A stretch of DNA of 64,000 nt, taken from the NCBI GenBank assembly GCA_025617745.1, contig CM046856.1, positions 36,946,208 to 37,010,207 of the forward strand. Direction: 5' to 3'. This DNA comes from Heliocidaris erythrogramma (taxonomy: Eukaryota > Echinodermata > Echinoidea > Camarodonta > Echinometridae). This document shows positions 31,391 to 42,141 of the stretch, piece after piece. Position 1 is the stretch's first letter. Each line of letters starts with the position of its first letter. The position numbers and the translations under genes were made by a program. The notes beneath the pieces are model-generated. The model saw only the letters and a list, made by a program, of their open reading frames with translations, had not been told where the DNA came from and did no database searches.

Positions 31391-31440
31391 ATAATGTAGT
31401 TTGATGACGTGATTTCATATGTTCTTATGTTTTTTTTAAG

Positions 31441-31617
31441 AACTTGCTGTGGGTCATGTAGAGGTGAATGCCTCTGTCCCTGGGACCATCTTCTTCATCA
31501 GGGATTACCATTCCCACGCTTACCAGGCCTGGAGAGTGGAAGCCACTGAGGGATGCAGTATTGGTATCGACTTTAGACACCTGCAATTAGGCTATCACGA
31601 TAAATTCACCATCAAAG
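31441..31617 (+). CDS. Receptor exon: CUB-like domain 2, first half
   Basis: The acceptor TTTTTTTTAAG precedes it and the donor GTATTAAG follows. 177 bp, phase 1-1. It reads VGHVEVNASVPGTIFFI, AYQAWRVEATEGCSIGIDF and YHDKFTIKG. The AWRVEA...CSIGIDF core is CUB-like (compare W-I-A...I-x-L-x-F). An NAS glycosylation site is present. A frame remains open 113 bp past the donor, but the next exon completes the domain in phase. Confidence 0.82.
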
Positions 31618-31692
31618 GTATTAAGGGGACCTACAGTTTTAAGTCCTATCTGAGGGATTTGGTAATGCCTTTAATACCAAATGGTCCTTGTG

Positions 31693-31758
31693 CATCGACT
31701 TGGTTTCGAACCGGAACCTCATGGTTATAAGACCGCTGCTCTATCACTGAGCCTCTGT
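31693..31758 (-). repeat. tRNA-like SINE remnant
   Basis: The minus strand contains GGCTCAGTGATAGAGC (A-box/D-arm-like) and GGTTCCGGTTCGAAACC (B-box/T-arm-like), spaced as in a tRNA with an anticodon-loop-like CTTATAA. The anticodon stem pairs poorly, so this is a tRNA-derived relic. A (CTGT)n/(CT)n run to about 31800 adjoins it. Confidence 0.55.
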
Positions 31759-31765
31759 CTGTCTA

Positions 31766-31800
<35 letters not shown>

Positions 31801-31900
31801 GACATGTACATGTATACAAAAATAATGTGGTGTGGGAATAGCCAAACATAATGTACATGTATAATTTTTTTTTTGTTTCCTTTCGCTTCTCACTGTCCAG

Positions 31901-32056
31901 ATAACCTCTCAGCGCCTCGTATTAATCAACTATACATGAATACTTTGATGAAGGACATGTATATTCATTTCCCGAGACATATAGTCTGGTTCCAATATAG
32001 TTATTTTTCCAGAGATTTACCAGTACACATAGCACTATATGAGTCATGTGTGACAG
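31901..32056 (+). CDS. Receptor exon: CUB-like domain 2, second half
   Basis: The acceptor TCACTGTCCAG precedes it and the donor GTGAGT follows. 156 bp, phase 1-1. It reads DNLSAPRINQLYMNTLM, FPRHIVWFQYSYFSRDLP and ALYESCVTG. With the preceding exon it makes about 111 residues, the usual CUB length. Confidence 0.82.
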
Positions 32057-32098
32057 GTGAGTTACCTTGGCAATATATATTTCTATCTCTCTTCCTCC

Positions 32099-32205
32099 CC
32101 CCCCCCCCCCTCTCCCTCTTTCTTTCTCTCTCTCTTTCTCTTTTTTCTCTTTCTCTCTCTCTCTCTCACTCTCACATTCGCTTTCTTCTCTTCTCTTCTC
32201 ATCTC
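32099..32205. repeat. Poly-C and (CT)n tract
   Basis: About a dozen C followed by CT/CTTT repeats, within an intron. It generates long serine/leucine-rich frames on both strands that are not genes. Confidence 0.85.
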
Positions 32206-32486
32206 TCTTCTCGCACATATACACAAAAAAACATGAAGCCATATCGTCGGTGTTATTGAGCTGTGCACTGGTTACCAATCAGATCACTTGCACTCCAGTG
32301 TTCTTGTGACATATGACTCCATGTTAACTGTCAGAGGTTTTTGTTAAAATATGGACCTTAAGAAGTCTGAGGTCATTCCAGAAAGACTTATAATGTACCT
32401 GTTGTTAAAGATAAAGTAGAGTTCTGGTCATGCAATTATATTGTGCAAGAAACTGTCTCAAAGGAATTGGGCAAAGGTTGACCACT

Positions 32487-35481
32487 ATAAATCATATATA
32501 CCTACCTATTATGCCTGTAGTCTTGACTACGGGACCCCTTCGAGAATTTAACACACATGAGTCACAATAATGTGCGCACCCCCCGTAATCCTATTGTCCC
32601 CTTCGCCACTCACGCGCGTCAACACGCTACGGCCATCTTCCTCTTTCTTGCTCGCCCCCGACGAGTTAGGACGTATAGTCACAGCGCTCCTGAAATCAGG
32701 TCGTATAGTATCTTTTTGGTGCGCTTTTCACATAGTTATTAAAAGCACTTTTAGGTACCTATATTCGTTTAGATTATAGTACTTTGTGTTTTAGTAGTCA
32801 CTCTTGCCGATTGCAAGGGATTTTTTGATTCCCTTTCTTGGCATTTATTTTCTCTTTCACGGTTAGCCCCACGTAGATATTTCTGTGTTTGCGGGTGTTT
32901 CCGTTTGTCACCGAGCCTTCGGGTTCGGCGTTTATTCTTACGGTTTTTAGGCTGTGAAAATTTCTTTAGTGCGTATCTCCCAAATAATTTTACCCTTATT
33001 TTACTGCATTCAGTTGAAGTATTTCTTAATTTGAAAAGTATACTTTATTGTCTGTTTTATTGCAGTGGTATGGATTCGGAAGAAGAAGCAGCTAGGTCAA
33101 GGAGACCTGCTTCTTCCGAAGAGTCGTCTAGCAAGACGACTCGGCCTTCCAGAACTCTCCCGAGTACTTCGGTACATGGGGGAGGGAGGAGGGCTAAGGG
33201 TAAGTTGCCTAGTGGTGTTTCCTTGCAGAGTTTGCCAGTCTCGTAGCTTGCGGCTTCGGGACGGGTGGCGTTAACTGAGTCGGGATTGTCAACTCCGAAG
33301 CCCGTGGTTTCGGGGTGGGTGGCGTCAGATTCTAGTGGTTTGGATATCTAACGATTCCAATCCCCCGGTCGCTGAGACCAGAGGGGGGAGGCGGTTGTTT
33401 CCCGTACGGTAGCGTTCACTCGCTCTGATCCGTTAGGGGAGACGCGCCCCACTACTGCAGGGCAACCCACGGGCTTAGTCCATGTTGGTCTGGGTTCTCA
33501 AACCCTAGCCCCCGCAAACGCCATATGGGGGAACGAGTACTTCCTGGGCTGTCTACATTGCCAGCTAATGGGAATGCTCGAGCTAACAATTATGGACGCT
33601 CTTCGGAGCAACAGGTGTTTTCACCTGAGTGCGTGACTACTAGTGCTCCCCTATTGCTGCTTTCGAGCGGTCCAATAGAGCGGTTTCACACGCCTTTAGT
33701 AGTCATCGGGCACATACCGAGTCATCTCGGTCTGCTGCCCACGCACTGGGAGCTTTTAACTCCCAACCCATGGCTACTGCATCTTCTTGCTTAGCCAATA
33801 TGGGTGATTTGGGCGATTCTCTAGGCTTACGCCATGAGCGCTCCAATCCCTTTTTGGGGAAGTGAACGTCCCTCCGCGGAGGGATTGGTTCGTGTTTCCG
33901 AAGTGGCTTCGGAGATCCGAACGAATCCGATTAAGCGTTCTAACAAAAGGGTTTCGGCTACGACTCTTGTCGAGCCAGCCAAGAAAAAGGCCAAGAAGAG
34001 GGCAAAAAGTGGCAAGGCTTTGCCGGCCTCTTGCCCGTCTGGCCTGGCTAACCCAGCTAGCTCCTCTCAAGCTGACATGTTCAGCATGATGCGGGCTTTG
34101 CTCAGAATCAGGGTTGGTCCTTGTACCGGCTACTTCAACCCTGACTTCTGTCCCTATTCAGGGGTCTGACTTTGAGACTAATCAGCCTTTTTGTGTTGGA
34201 TTCGTCTTTGTCTGAGTCGGTTTCGCATGTGCCTCCTATTCCCGCGGCCCTTGGGGCGCCGCTGGGCGAGGAGACTTTCGTTGAACCATGCGGGCTCTGC
34301 CTGCTGAGGCCTTTGTTAGCGTTCCTTTGTCTCTTTCCACTCGGTGGAACCAGATTTGGAGGTGGCCTCTCAAGCTTCTTTTTTGAATCGCTTGGGCAGG
34401 CGGAGTCTCAATCGCTCGCCCTCTGTGGGGCGGAAGCGATTGCTTTGTTATCCAGATATCTCTCTGAATTTTAGTCAACCCGCGCGCAGGGTTCGACTTC
34501 GCGTTGGTTTAAGCAGCGGGATTCCTGCTGAGTCCTTTGTTGGCGTTCCTTTGCCGGGTCATCCCGGTCCGCCCTTGCTCTGGGCGCCTTGGCGTCCGGC
34601 CCATGGCTGTTGCATCTCCTTGCTCGGCCGATATGGGTAATTGGTGCGCGTCTTTGGGTCAATACCCTCAGCGCACTTCTCCCATAAAGGGAGGTGAGCG
34701 TCCCTCAGCGGAGGGTTCGGTTCGTGTTCCCGAAGGGCTTCGGGGATCCGAACGAAACGAACTCTGAAAAGCTCGACTTAGGCTCTTTTTGGGCCAATCA
34801 GAAGCCTAGGGAAGGGGCTAAAAGAGGCAAGGCTTTGCCTGCCTCTTGCCCATCGGGTTTAGCTAACCCTCCGGTCTCTCAAGCTGAGTTGTTCAGTGTG
34901 AGATGGGCTTTGCCCAGACTCAGGGTTGGTCCCTTGTACCAGGATTCACATCCCCTGCTCTTGTCCCGTTTTTGGGTCGGACATCGAGACTAATTAGCCT
35001 TTTATGGTTTATTCTTCTTTGTCTGTGATGGATCACATGCGCCTCCTAGTCTCGCAGCTTCGGGGCTCCGTCGGGTGAGGAGGCTATGGCGGTTCATGTG
35101 TGAATCCGACCGTTTCGGCCTTTGTTCGTGATTCTTTGTCACGATTATTCAGGCGGATCCAGTTTTGGAAGCGACCTCTCAAGCTTCGGTTTCCGAATCG
35201 CTGGGGCAGGCAGAGCCTTAGTTTGCTCTCCCTTTGTGGGGGTAGAAGCGATTGCTTTGTTCTAAACTTTCCCTGACTTTTAGTCAACCCGCGCGCAGGT
35301 TCGGGCTTGCTTGGGTTCAGGCAGCGGGATTCCTCCGAGAGTTTTTCTCTTGCGGAGGATTTCTAGCTGGTTTTTGGACGCATTGAAGCGGTGCTTCTTT
35401 TGAGCGTCATGTTTGGTTTGCAGTGGTCATAGTTTTCCACTGCAGCTGCCTCGGTCATGTACCGTCGCAGAGTATTGGTTG
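32487..35481 (+). mobile_element. DIRS-C, cut by the assembly gap
   Basis: The left end (ATAAATCATATATACCTACC) and leader match DIRS-A closely (32487-33060 versus 2884-3385 plus 8945-9010) without the LTR insertion. The gag-like region follows and then the N gap. No right terminal repeat is visible after the gap, so its 3' part is in the gap or deleted. Upstream, 32391-32486 resembles the arm of the foldback element at 36185, so DIRS-C may have landed in one. Confidence 0.85.
33070..35481 (+). pseudogene. DIRS-C ORF1, decayed with internal duplication
   Basis: ATG 33070 begins MDSEEEAARSRRP as in DIRS-A, but a stop falls at about 33246 (after SLQSLPVS) and many shifts follow. The block around 33720-34510 recurs as 34520-35330: both contain a repeat ending TTAGTCAACCCGCGCGCAGG and the GTGAGCGTCCCTC/GTGAACGTCCCTC word. 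After 35400 the sequence jumps to the part matching DIRS-A 10665, skipping about 300 bp. Confidence 0.82.
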
Positions 35482-35981
35482 NNNNNNNNNNNNNNNNNNN
35501 NNNNNNNNNNNNNNNNNNNNNNNNNNNNNNNNNNNNNNNNNNNNNNNNNNNNNNNNNNNNNNNNNNNNNNNNNNNNNNNNNNNNNNNNNNNNNNNNNNNN
35601 NNNNNNNNNNNNNNNNNNNNNNNNNNNNNNNNNNNNNNNNNNNNNNNNNNNNNNNNNNNNNNNNNNNNNNNNNNNNNNNNNNNNNNNNNNNNNNNNNNNN
35701 NNNNNNNNNNNNNNNNNNNNNNNNNNNNNNNNNNNNNNNNNNNNNNNNNNNNNNNNNNNNNNNNNNNNNNNNNNNNNNNNNNNNNNNNNNNNNNNNNNNN
35801 NNNNNNNNNNNNNNNNNNNNNNNNNNNNNNNNNNNNNNNNNNNNNNNNNNNNNNNNNNNNNNNNNNNNNNNNNNNNNNNNNNNNNNNNNNNNNNNNNNNN
35901 NNNNNNNNNNNNNNNNNNNNNNNNNNNNNNNNNNNNNNNNNNNNNNNNNNNNNNNNNNNNNNNNNNNNNNNNNNNNNNNNN
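35482..35981. other. Assembly gap, exactly 500 N
   Basis: All bases are N. The round length suggests a placeholder, so the true distance is unknown. It lies inside DIRS-C and in the intron between exons 32056 and 37393. 35982-36184 shows no gene. Confidence 0.99.
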
Positions 35982-36184
35982 GACTAATTGACACTGCTGC
36001 ACTGACACGCTCGCATAGAAAATGGCGAGCAGGGATCCCAAGACCAACTTTGGTTCTTTATTTATTCTTTATTTTCTTCATGCTCTTTATTAAACCAATA
36101 ACAAAAAGAACAACAGATAAAATTATTTGGGTTGATTTCATACATACTAGCTGTACACAAATTATTTTTTTAGGTGATTGGTCC

Positions 36185-37081
36185 CCTTTAAAGATAAAGT
36201 TGAGTTTTGGTCATGTGATTGTGAAAGAAACTGTCTGGAAGCAATTGGGAAGGTTGATCATGTCTATAAAATAAGGATTGATGTATACTGTGAGGTTTTG
36301 GAATCGTCCAAATGATAAGAAATCAACCCAGACTCGCTCAAAAGCACATGTACCGCACACAGAAATGGGTATATAGGACTGCACACAGATATGGCATGAA
36401 TGTTCGGCCTGAACACTTCTGAATCAGCTATTTTTTGTCATATTTTGATTATAAGGGCATTTGAAGAGAAATCATTTTCTGGGGACGTTTCTACTATGAT
36501 GTTCTTCCAAACTGACATAAAAGGAATGAGAAAGCTCACAAATTATTTTTCACCTTTCCCAGAACTCAACCTTCCCTTTAAAGTCTTGTTCACCCACGTT
36601 GTATGAAGTCTAAGATAAAAAATGGTGTAGCAGCGTAAAATTACATGGGCATATATAGCCTGCTTCACATTTCTGTACATTATGACACACAAGTTTACAC
36701 TTAAAGAGACGGTTCAGTTCTGGGAAAGGTACTAAATAATTTGTGAGCTTTCTGATTCTTTTTATGTTAGTTTAGAATACCGGTACTATCATGTTAGAAC
36801 TGTCCCCTCGGCTGAAAAGGATTGCTCTTCAAATGCTCTCATATTCAAAATATGACTAGAAACAGCTGAAATGTTCAGGCCGAACATTGTGTGTAGTCCT
36901 ATATCCACATTTCTGTGTGCAGTGCATGCGACTCTCGGCAGGATTGAGTCAATTTATCACTTTGGTGATTTCAAACCTTACAGCATACACCAATTCTTAT
37001 TTGCTATAAATCACCCTTTCCCAATTGCTTTTAAGACAGTTTCTCTGACAATTCAGTCTCGGGACTTCGTCTTTAAAGTTT
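36185..37081. mobile_element. Foldback element with roughly 400-bp diverged arms
   Basis: The left arm (from CCTTTAAAGA, with GAAACTGTCTGGAAGCAATTGG, TGTTCGGCCTGAAC, GAGAAAGCTCACAAATTATT and TTTCCCAGAACTCAACC) is mirrored in inverted order by 36700-37081. The two arms meet around 36640-36690. Arms are diverged, so the element is old. No coding frame. Confidence 0.78.
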
Positions 37082-37392
37082 CTTGTTGCATGTGACAACT
37101 TTTTTTCATCCCATGAAATCGTTTTAATTGCCACCGCATTTTGATTTTGTTGTTATTGATGATGCAGTTTACGGCATGGTATCTCAACGATGCTCCTCGT
37201 GAGAAAACTTAATCTTTAACATTTTAGGTGTAAATGTGTGGAGTTCATTAAAAATATGAGCAATCAGTGTCCTGAAAAAACAGTCACATCCATTTTTCTT
37301 TGAAATATTGTATATGCATTATTGATTCTATCTTTGACTAAGATGTCCAATTATCTTAAAGCAATGTTCTATTTCATGACATGTTTATTCAG

Positions 37393-37503
37393 GGTTGGAT
37401 TGTTCATCTAGCCCTTGCAGTATCCATAGCGATTGCTTTGATCATAGAGCGGGCTATAAATGTGTTTGTCATCCAGGGTATGTGGGAGTGAATTGTGGTG
37501 AGG
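37393..37503 (+). CDS. Receptor exon: EGF domain 2
   Basis: The acceptor TTTATTCAG precedes it and the donor GTGAGTA follows. 111 bp, phase 1-1. Six cysteines: LDCSSPCSIHSDC then YKCVCHPGYVGVNC. The upstream neighbour exon is 5.3 kb away across DIRS-C and the gap, so a missing exon between them cannot be excluded. Confidence 0.92.
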
Positions 37504-37986
37504 GTGAGTATATTTTTGCATTGTTTATAGCCAACCATCTATGTGCATGACAGGTTCGTGAATTTCAGCATGGTTGCTTCATATTCACAGAATTTTCATC
37601 CTGCAAAATAACTGAATCACGACTTGTGCAATACCAAATTTTGTTGATTCCCCAAAACTTTTGCAAAAGTTTCCTAGCTGTCCAGAATTTTTTATGTTTC
37701 TAACAATGCTGACCATTGTGCATGGCCCTCTGGGAAATATAACAAATTAAACTTTTTGGGACAAAGGAAATTTCCTTGGTATAGGGAAATCTTGTTACTC
37801 ATGGCTTTAAGACAATAGAATGAAAGAATGGGAAAGTGCAAATTTGCCTTGTTATGGTATTAGAGTTTGATGTAAAGTTTTCTTTATAACAAGGTTTCTC
37901 TTTTACTTTCATTTGTCATTCTAGCAATTCTGGGGATATTGCTTTAAAAGCCCATATGTAATTTGTTATTGTACTTCATTTTGCAG

Positions 37987-40502
37987 TCATGGACAAGGCG
38001 AAAGGACTGGTGGAGTACATCAAGGCCAATAATACGAACATGAACACAACAATTTGTAGAAAGGTTCAGTTGTGTTCTTACTTGGGGTGTGGTCAACAGG
38101 TGAGCCCTGATATGGCCTCTCATAGTTGCAGCTGTGACAATGACTGTGAACGCTTTGGGGATTGCTGCTGGGACTACCAGTCAGCATGCCAGACTGGAGG
38201 GGGTAATATTGGAGTGGGCGTTGGAGGATTTGGCTTTGGCGGCTTTGGCTTTGGCGGATTTGATGTTTCTGATGACTTTGAGGAAGAATTTGACATGCCT
38301 GCTTCAGTATATCCAAACATGTTTTCATGTGTTCCGACCATGGGATTGTACTATCTGTTCATCTCGCGATGCCCATCAGAGTGGCACAGTTCGGATTCCC
38401 TAGTCAGATGTGAGGGCGCTGCTGATTTCAGTGACCCGCTCACATTTGTTCCTGTTTCTCTCGGAACCAAGGTGACCTTTAGGAATGTGTACTGTGCTGT
38501 TTGTCATGGTGTTCACCCTGCTAATCTCACGTCTTGGTCGGTCGCTTTTAATTGCAGCAATGATGTCCAGGAATCAAATCTTGAAGAAATGCTGGACAGA
38601 ATCAGAAGGGGTCTCTGCAATCATACAATTGATGATTCCAGTAGAATCCCTGACAAGCCTGCGTATCGACCATGCTTTGTTGACATGATAAACGAATGTC
38701 CTGTAGACTTTGCAGATAGCGCTATCACCAAAGCTTGTGCAGGGTTCCGTGCTCCCTTGAAACCCTATGATATGCAATCAACCTTCTCTAATGGATACTG
38801 TCTAGAATGTCACTTCCCGGGTTATAGCTATTCGGAGTTCACTCCTTGTGTCACCGAAATAGGTAGTCAAAGTAAACCATCTGCAGGGTTCCCACTCACA
38901 GTCTTGGTAGACTTCAAAGGGAATGATGGCATTCAGGTCAAAGTCAATCAAGACATAGTAAGGCCAAAAACCGTGGAGTGCCAAGAAGGAGCCGTCTTTG
39001 ACAGCCTGGCTGGCATCTGTCGTTCTCTTAGCTGCATGGAAGGCTACACTCTTCAGGATGGCGAGTGCACCTGGAATGTCAGGTGTGATGGAAACCGTGT
39101 TGGCATTGAATTGCATGGCTTAGATGTCACCAACAGAGAGTGTGTTTCCTTTCAGGAAATGCAATATATGATGCAGTGCCTTGTGGATATCTTTGAACTG
39201 TCATTGGACAATGTTTCTCTGGTGCGTGCCAATCTTGATGCGGATCACTGCATTTCATTTGATGTAAATGAGACAATGACATTTCAGGTCCATGTCAAAA
39301 TGTCATATTCTGAAATGAGTAAGAAACTTGTCAAAACCTCCGGAGTTCAGCTATGTGGAGCTTCAACGGTGCAGTTCCATGTGTCATGCAGTGATGAGGA
39401 TAAGGCTTGCCGTAATGGATGGATCAATATGGACTATGGAAATGGTGTCTCTGTTGCAAGTATTGATGAGATATCTCATCTGATATTCAGAGGGGTTCAA
39501 GCAACACAGAGATATCAACCTGCAGAAATGAGAAGAACAGGGACGTTTCAAAGGCAACAACAGAACAGTACCATTTCTTTTCTAGAGACGGTCGAGTTTT
39601 GTTCTGACTGGACAGAAAATTCCACCATACCCGGATCGTGGGATCTTCCCTGTCCCATAATCACCATGAATGCTTCAGAATTCCGTCAGGTCCAAATCGG
39701 GAATAACACAGTCATGGTCCACCTGAAGTCCAATAGACAATTCAATGAATCAGAATTCAAGCTGAGTGACACAGGCAATGTACTAGTGTGTTCCTTTTCA
39801 TCAGCAAGTAGTGGGATTGTAAACGTGACTATATCTGATGAGTTCCTGCAATACTCAGATGCTCAGAGCATTCTAAGCACCGTGTGCGTGTCTCTGTCCC
39901 TCATTTGCTTATCTCTAACACTCTTCACGCACATCATGTTTCCATCTCTTCGCAAACTCACCAACAACAAACTCTTGATGATGCTTTGCGTTTTCCTTTT
40001 GCTGGCTCAGTTCCTCACGGTCGTTGGATCGTATGCATCCCCTATTCCAATGCTCTGCAAGTTCATCTCCGTCATCACCCATTTCTGCTGGATAGCGTCA
40101 TTTGCCCTCACCAACTCACTTGCCTTTGACTTGCACCACACGTTTGGTTACAACCGGAGTTTTTCGTTCGCGCAGACGAGTTTCAAGTCGCTCATCAGGT
40201 ACTTGGTGTATGTCCCGGGCGTTTCTCTGTGTGTGGTCATTCCGTGCATATGCATAGACTCCATCACGGATTCGACTGTTCTGGATTACACCTACGGCGA
40301 CCTCTGTTGGGTTGGTGATGACTTCTCAAGATTCATGGCCTTTGGTGTCCCAATGGCTGTACTGCTTGCTATCAACGTTGTCCTCTTCTCCTACACTGCC
40401 CTGGGAATCTACAAGGGACATCAGAATGCCAAGAAAGTTGGGAGGAAGAACCTGAGGCCTAGTGTCCAGGAAAGACTTGACCTGCTGAAGATTTACATTA
40501 AG
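37987..40502 (+). CDS. Receptor exon: somatomedin-B, ectodomain, TM1-TM5
   Basis: The acceptor CATTTTGCAG precedes it and the donor GTAGAG follows 40502. 2516 bp, phase 1 in, phase 0 out; reading on to a stop at 40553 would end after TM5 and is not favoured. Numbering from the Met at 37989: somatomedin-B at about 29-67 (CSYLGCG, CSCDNDC, FGDCCWDY), glycine/phenylalanine linker 70-91, cysteine-rich region 113-345 with SRCPSEW and FRNVYCAVCHGV as in methuselah-like invertebrate receptors, many N-glycosylation sites, then TM1 628-651, TM2 661-681, TM3 690-714, TM4 736-756, TM5 781-804. Cys690 and Cys773 can form the conserved TM3-loop bridge. I see no canonical GPS cleavage triad before TM1. Confidence 0.93.
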
Positions 40503-40804
40503 GTAGAGCGATTTTATTTTATTAGTAAAATCGAATACATTTGGAATCAGTAAATAAGGCAATATACTACGGCAGTTGAAGATTATTATCATTTATAGTA
40601 TTTATACACATTTTGTCACCAAAAAGTAAATGTTGTGGATATGCCATTTATTTGTAGTCTGAACATTCAGTGACATTTCCATTTGATTGTCAGAAAATAT
40701 GCTGTGACATTATAATTACTACTTTACTTTTTAAAGTCACACATTCGTCGGTGCCTATGCGCATTGCATCATAATTCACTGACACCAGATCATAATTCAC
40801 TTTC
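40503..40804. other. Start of the 19.9-kb intron, no gene seen
   Basis: AT-rich DNA after the donor; it contains TCATAATTCACTGACACC-type words. Confidence 0.5.
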
Positions 40805-41235
40805 CATCTGAAAGACTTTCATGAGGTTCATTGAACTTCTACACGGAATTTTGAAATTTTGTCTACAAAATTAATTATGCTAATTTATGCGATATTTATT
40901 CAAAAATCACAAAAATTGCTTCTCCTTCCTCATTTATTGACCGATTTCAATTTTTTTGTTCCATCTAAAAGACTTTCATGAGGTTCATTGAACTTCTACC
41001 CGGAACTTTGAAATTTTGTCTACAAAATTAATTATGCTAATTTATGCGATATTTATTCAAAAATCACAAAAATTGCTTCTCCTTCCTCATTTATTGACCG
41101 ATTTCGATTTTTTTTTGTTCCATCTGAAAGACTTTCATGAGGTTCATTGAACTTCTACACAGAATTCTGAAATTTTGTCTACAAAATTAATTATTAAATT
41201 AATTATTAAATCGCTGCCAGTGCCGGGGGATACAT
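40805..41235. repeat. About 160-bp tandem repeat, 2.5 units
   Basis: The units begin GACTTTCATGAGGTTCATTG at about 40812, 40971 and 41130. They contain TTATGCTAATTTATGCGATA and CTCCTTCCTCATTTATTGAC. The last unit is truncated before GGGGGATACATTCG. A related AT-rich family lies at 53340-53810. Confidence 0.85.
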
Positions 41236-41280
41236 TCGCATTGCGTGGCAATGGACATTTCTAGTTTACTTTGCATGGTA

Positions 41281-41440
41281 ATTTACTACAATAAATTGAT
41301 GTATCTACCTATTATGCCAGTTGACCCAAACTACGCCACCACCGAGTCACATTCGCGCACGCCCCACCCCGCTATATATACCGCCTTTCCATAGTCACCT
41401 GCGTGAGCGCACGCCCGCCTTCTTCCTCTTTTCATTCTCG
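41281..41440 (+). repeat. DIRS-D left inverted terminal repeat
   Basis: Inverse of 46490-46620: shares CCCAAACTACGCCACCACCG, GCGCACGCCCCACCCC and CCATAGTCACCTGCGTGAGC. 41441-42141 is leader with no gene. Confidence 0.88.
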
Positions 41441-42141
41441 CTGCCGATGAGTGAACATTGTCAGATAAGTCACTGTGCCCAAAATTGAGATTTATCTCTA
41501 TTTTTTGCGCTTTCTGATCTGCTTTAATAAATTTTTCCGTCCACATTTAATGTTTATTTTATTTGTGGTACGGATTTTCTAGTCACGTTGTTTTAAGACA
41601 GGAAATTAATTAATTTTCTGTCTCGCTTTTCTTCCCCTTCGTTCCTCCCGGTGACATAGCTTTTCGCTCGTTTGCTGGGCGGGCGATCCAGGCTTGGCAC
41701 GTGGCCCTGCTTGGGTCCTTGGGGATTTCTTTTTTCGTGCACAGCCTGTGGGGTGTTTGATAGTTGGCTCCCCTGAACACTTAGTTGTGCTTGTATTCCC
41801 TTATTTATGAATACTGTGAGCTCTTTATTTTTCACCCCTGCGCGCTTGGTTTAAATAACTTAATTTTTGTTTCAGGTTTCAGGTTTTTGTCTCACTTCGA
41901 CTCTATAGCTTCGGTATGAGTTTTTCCTCGACTCCAGTACGCAGGCTGACACGGCGGGAGCCAGTGTTACGGCTTCTTCTTCTTTGAGACGCAGTACACT
42001 TTCTACCGGGACGGGCGTGAGGTAGGGCGTCCGACGTCTGAAACTCACATCCTCACAGGGGGAGCTGTCGGATGCCTGTCAACAAGCTCCCACCTGAATA
42101 TAGACACTGGAGCTTCTAGTGATCTATATACTCTTGGTGAC

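Noticed and set aside
31873-32259. 128-codon ORF with a serine/leucine-rich end
   Set aside because: Only 31901-32056 is supported, as a spliced exon; the remainder is (CT)n microsatellite.
35413-36274. Long ORFs running through the N block
   Set aside because: They consist mostly of X residues produced by the gap.
40503-40553. Extension of the large receptor exon to the stop at 40553
   Set aside because: A good donor (AAG/GTAGAG) precedes it, and the exon at 60417 continues in phase with TM6-TM7.
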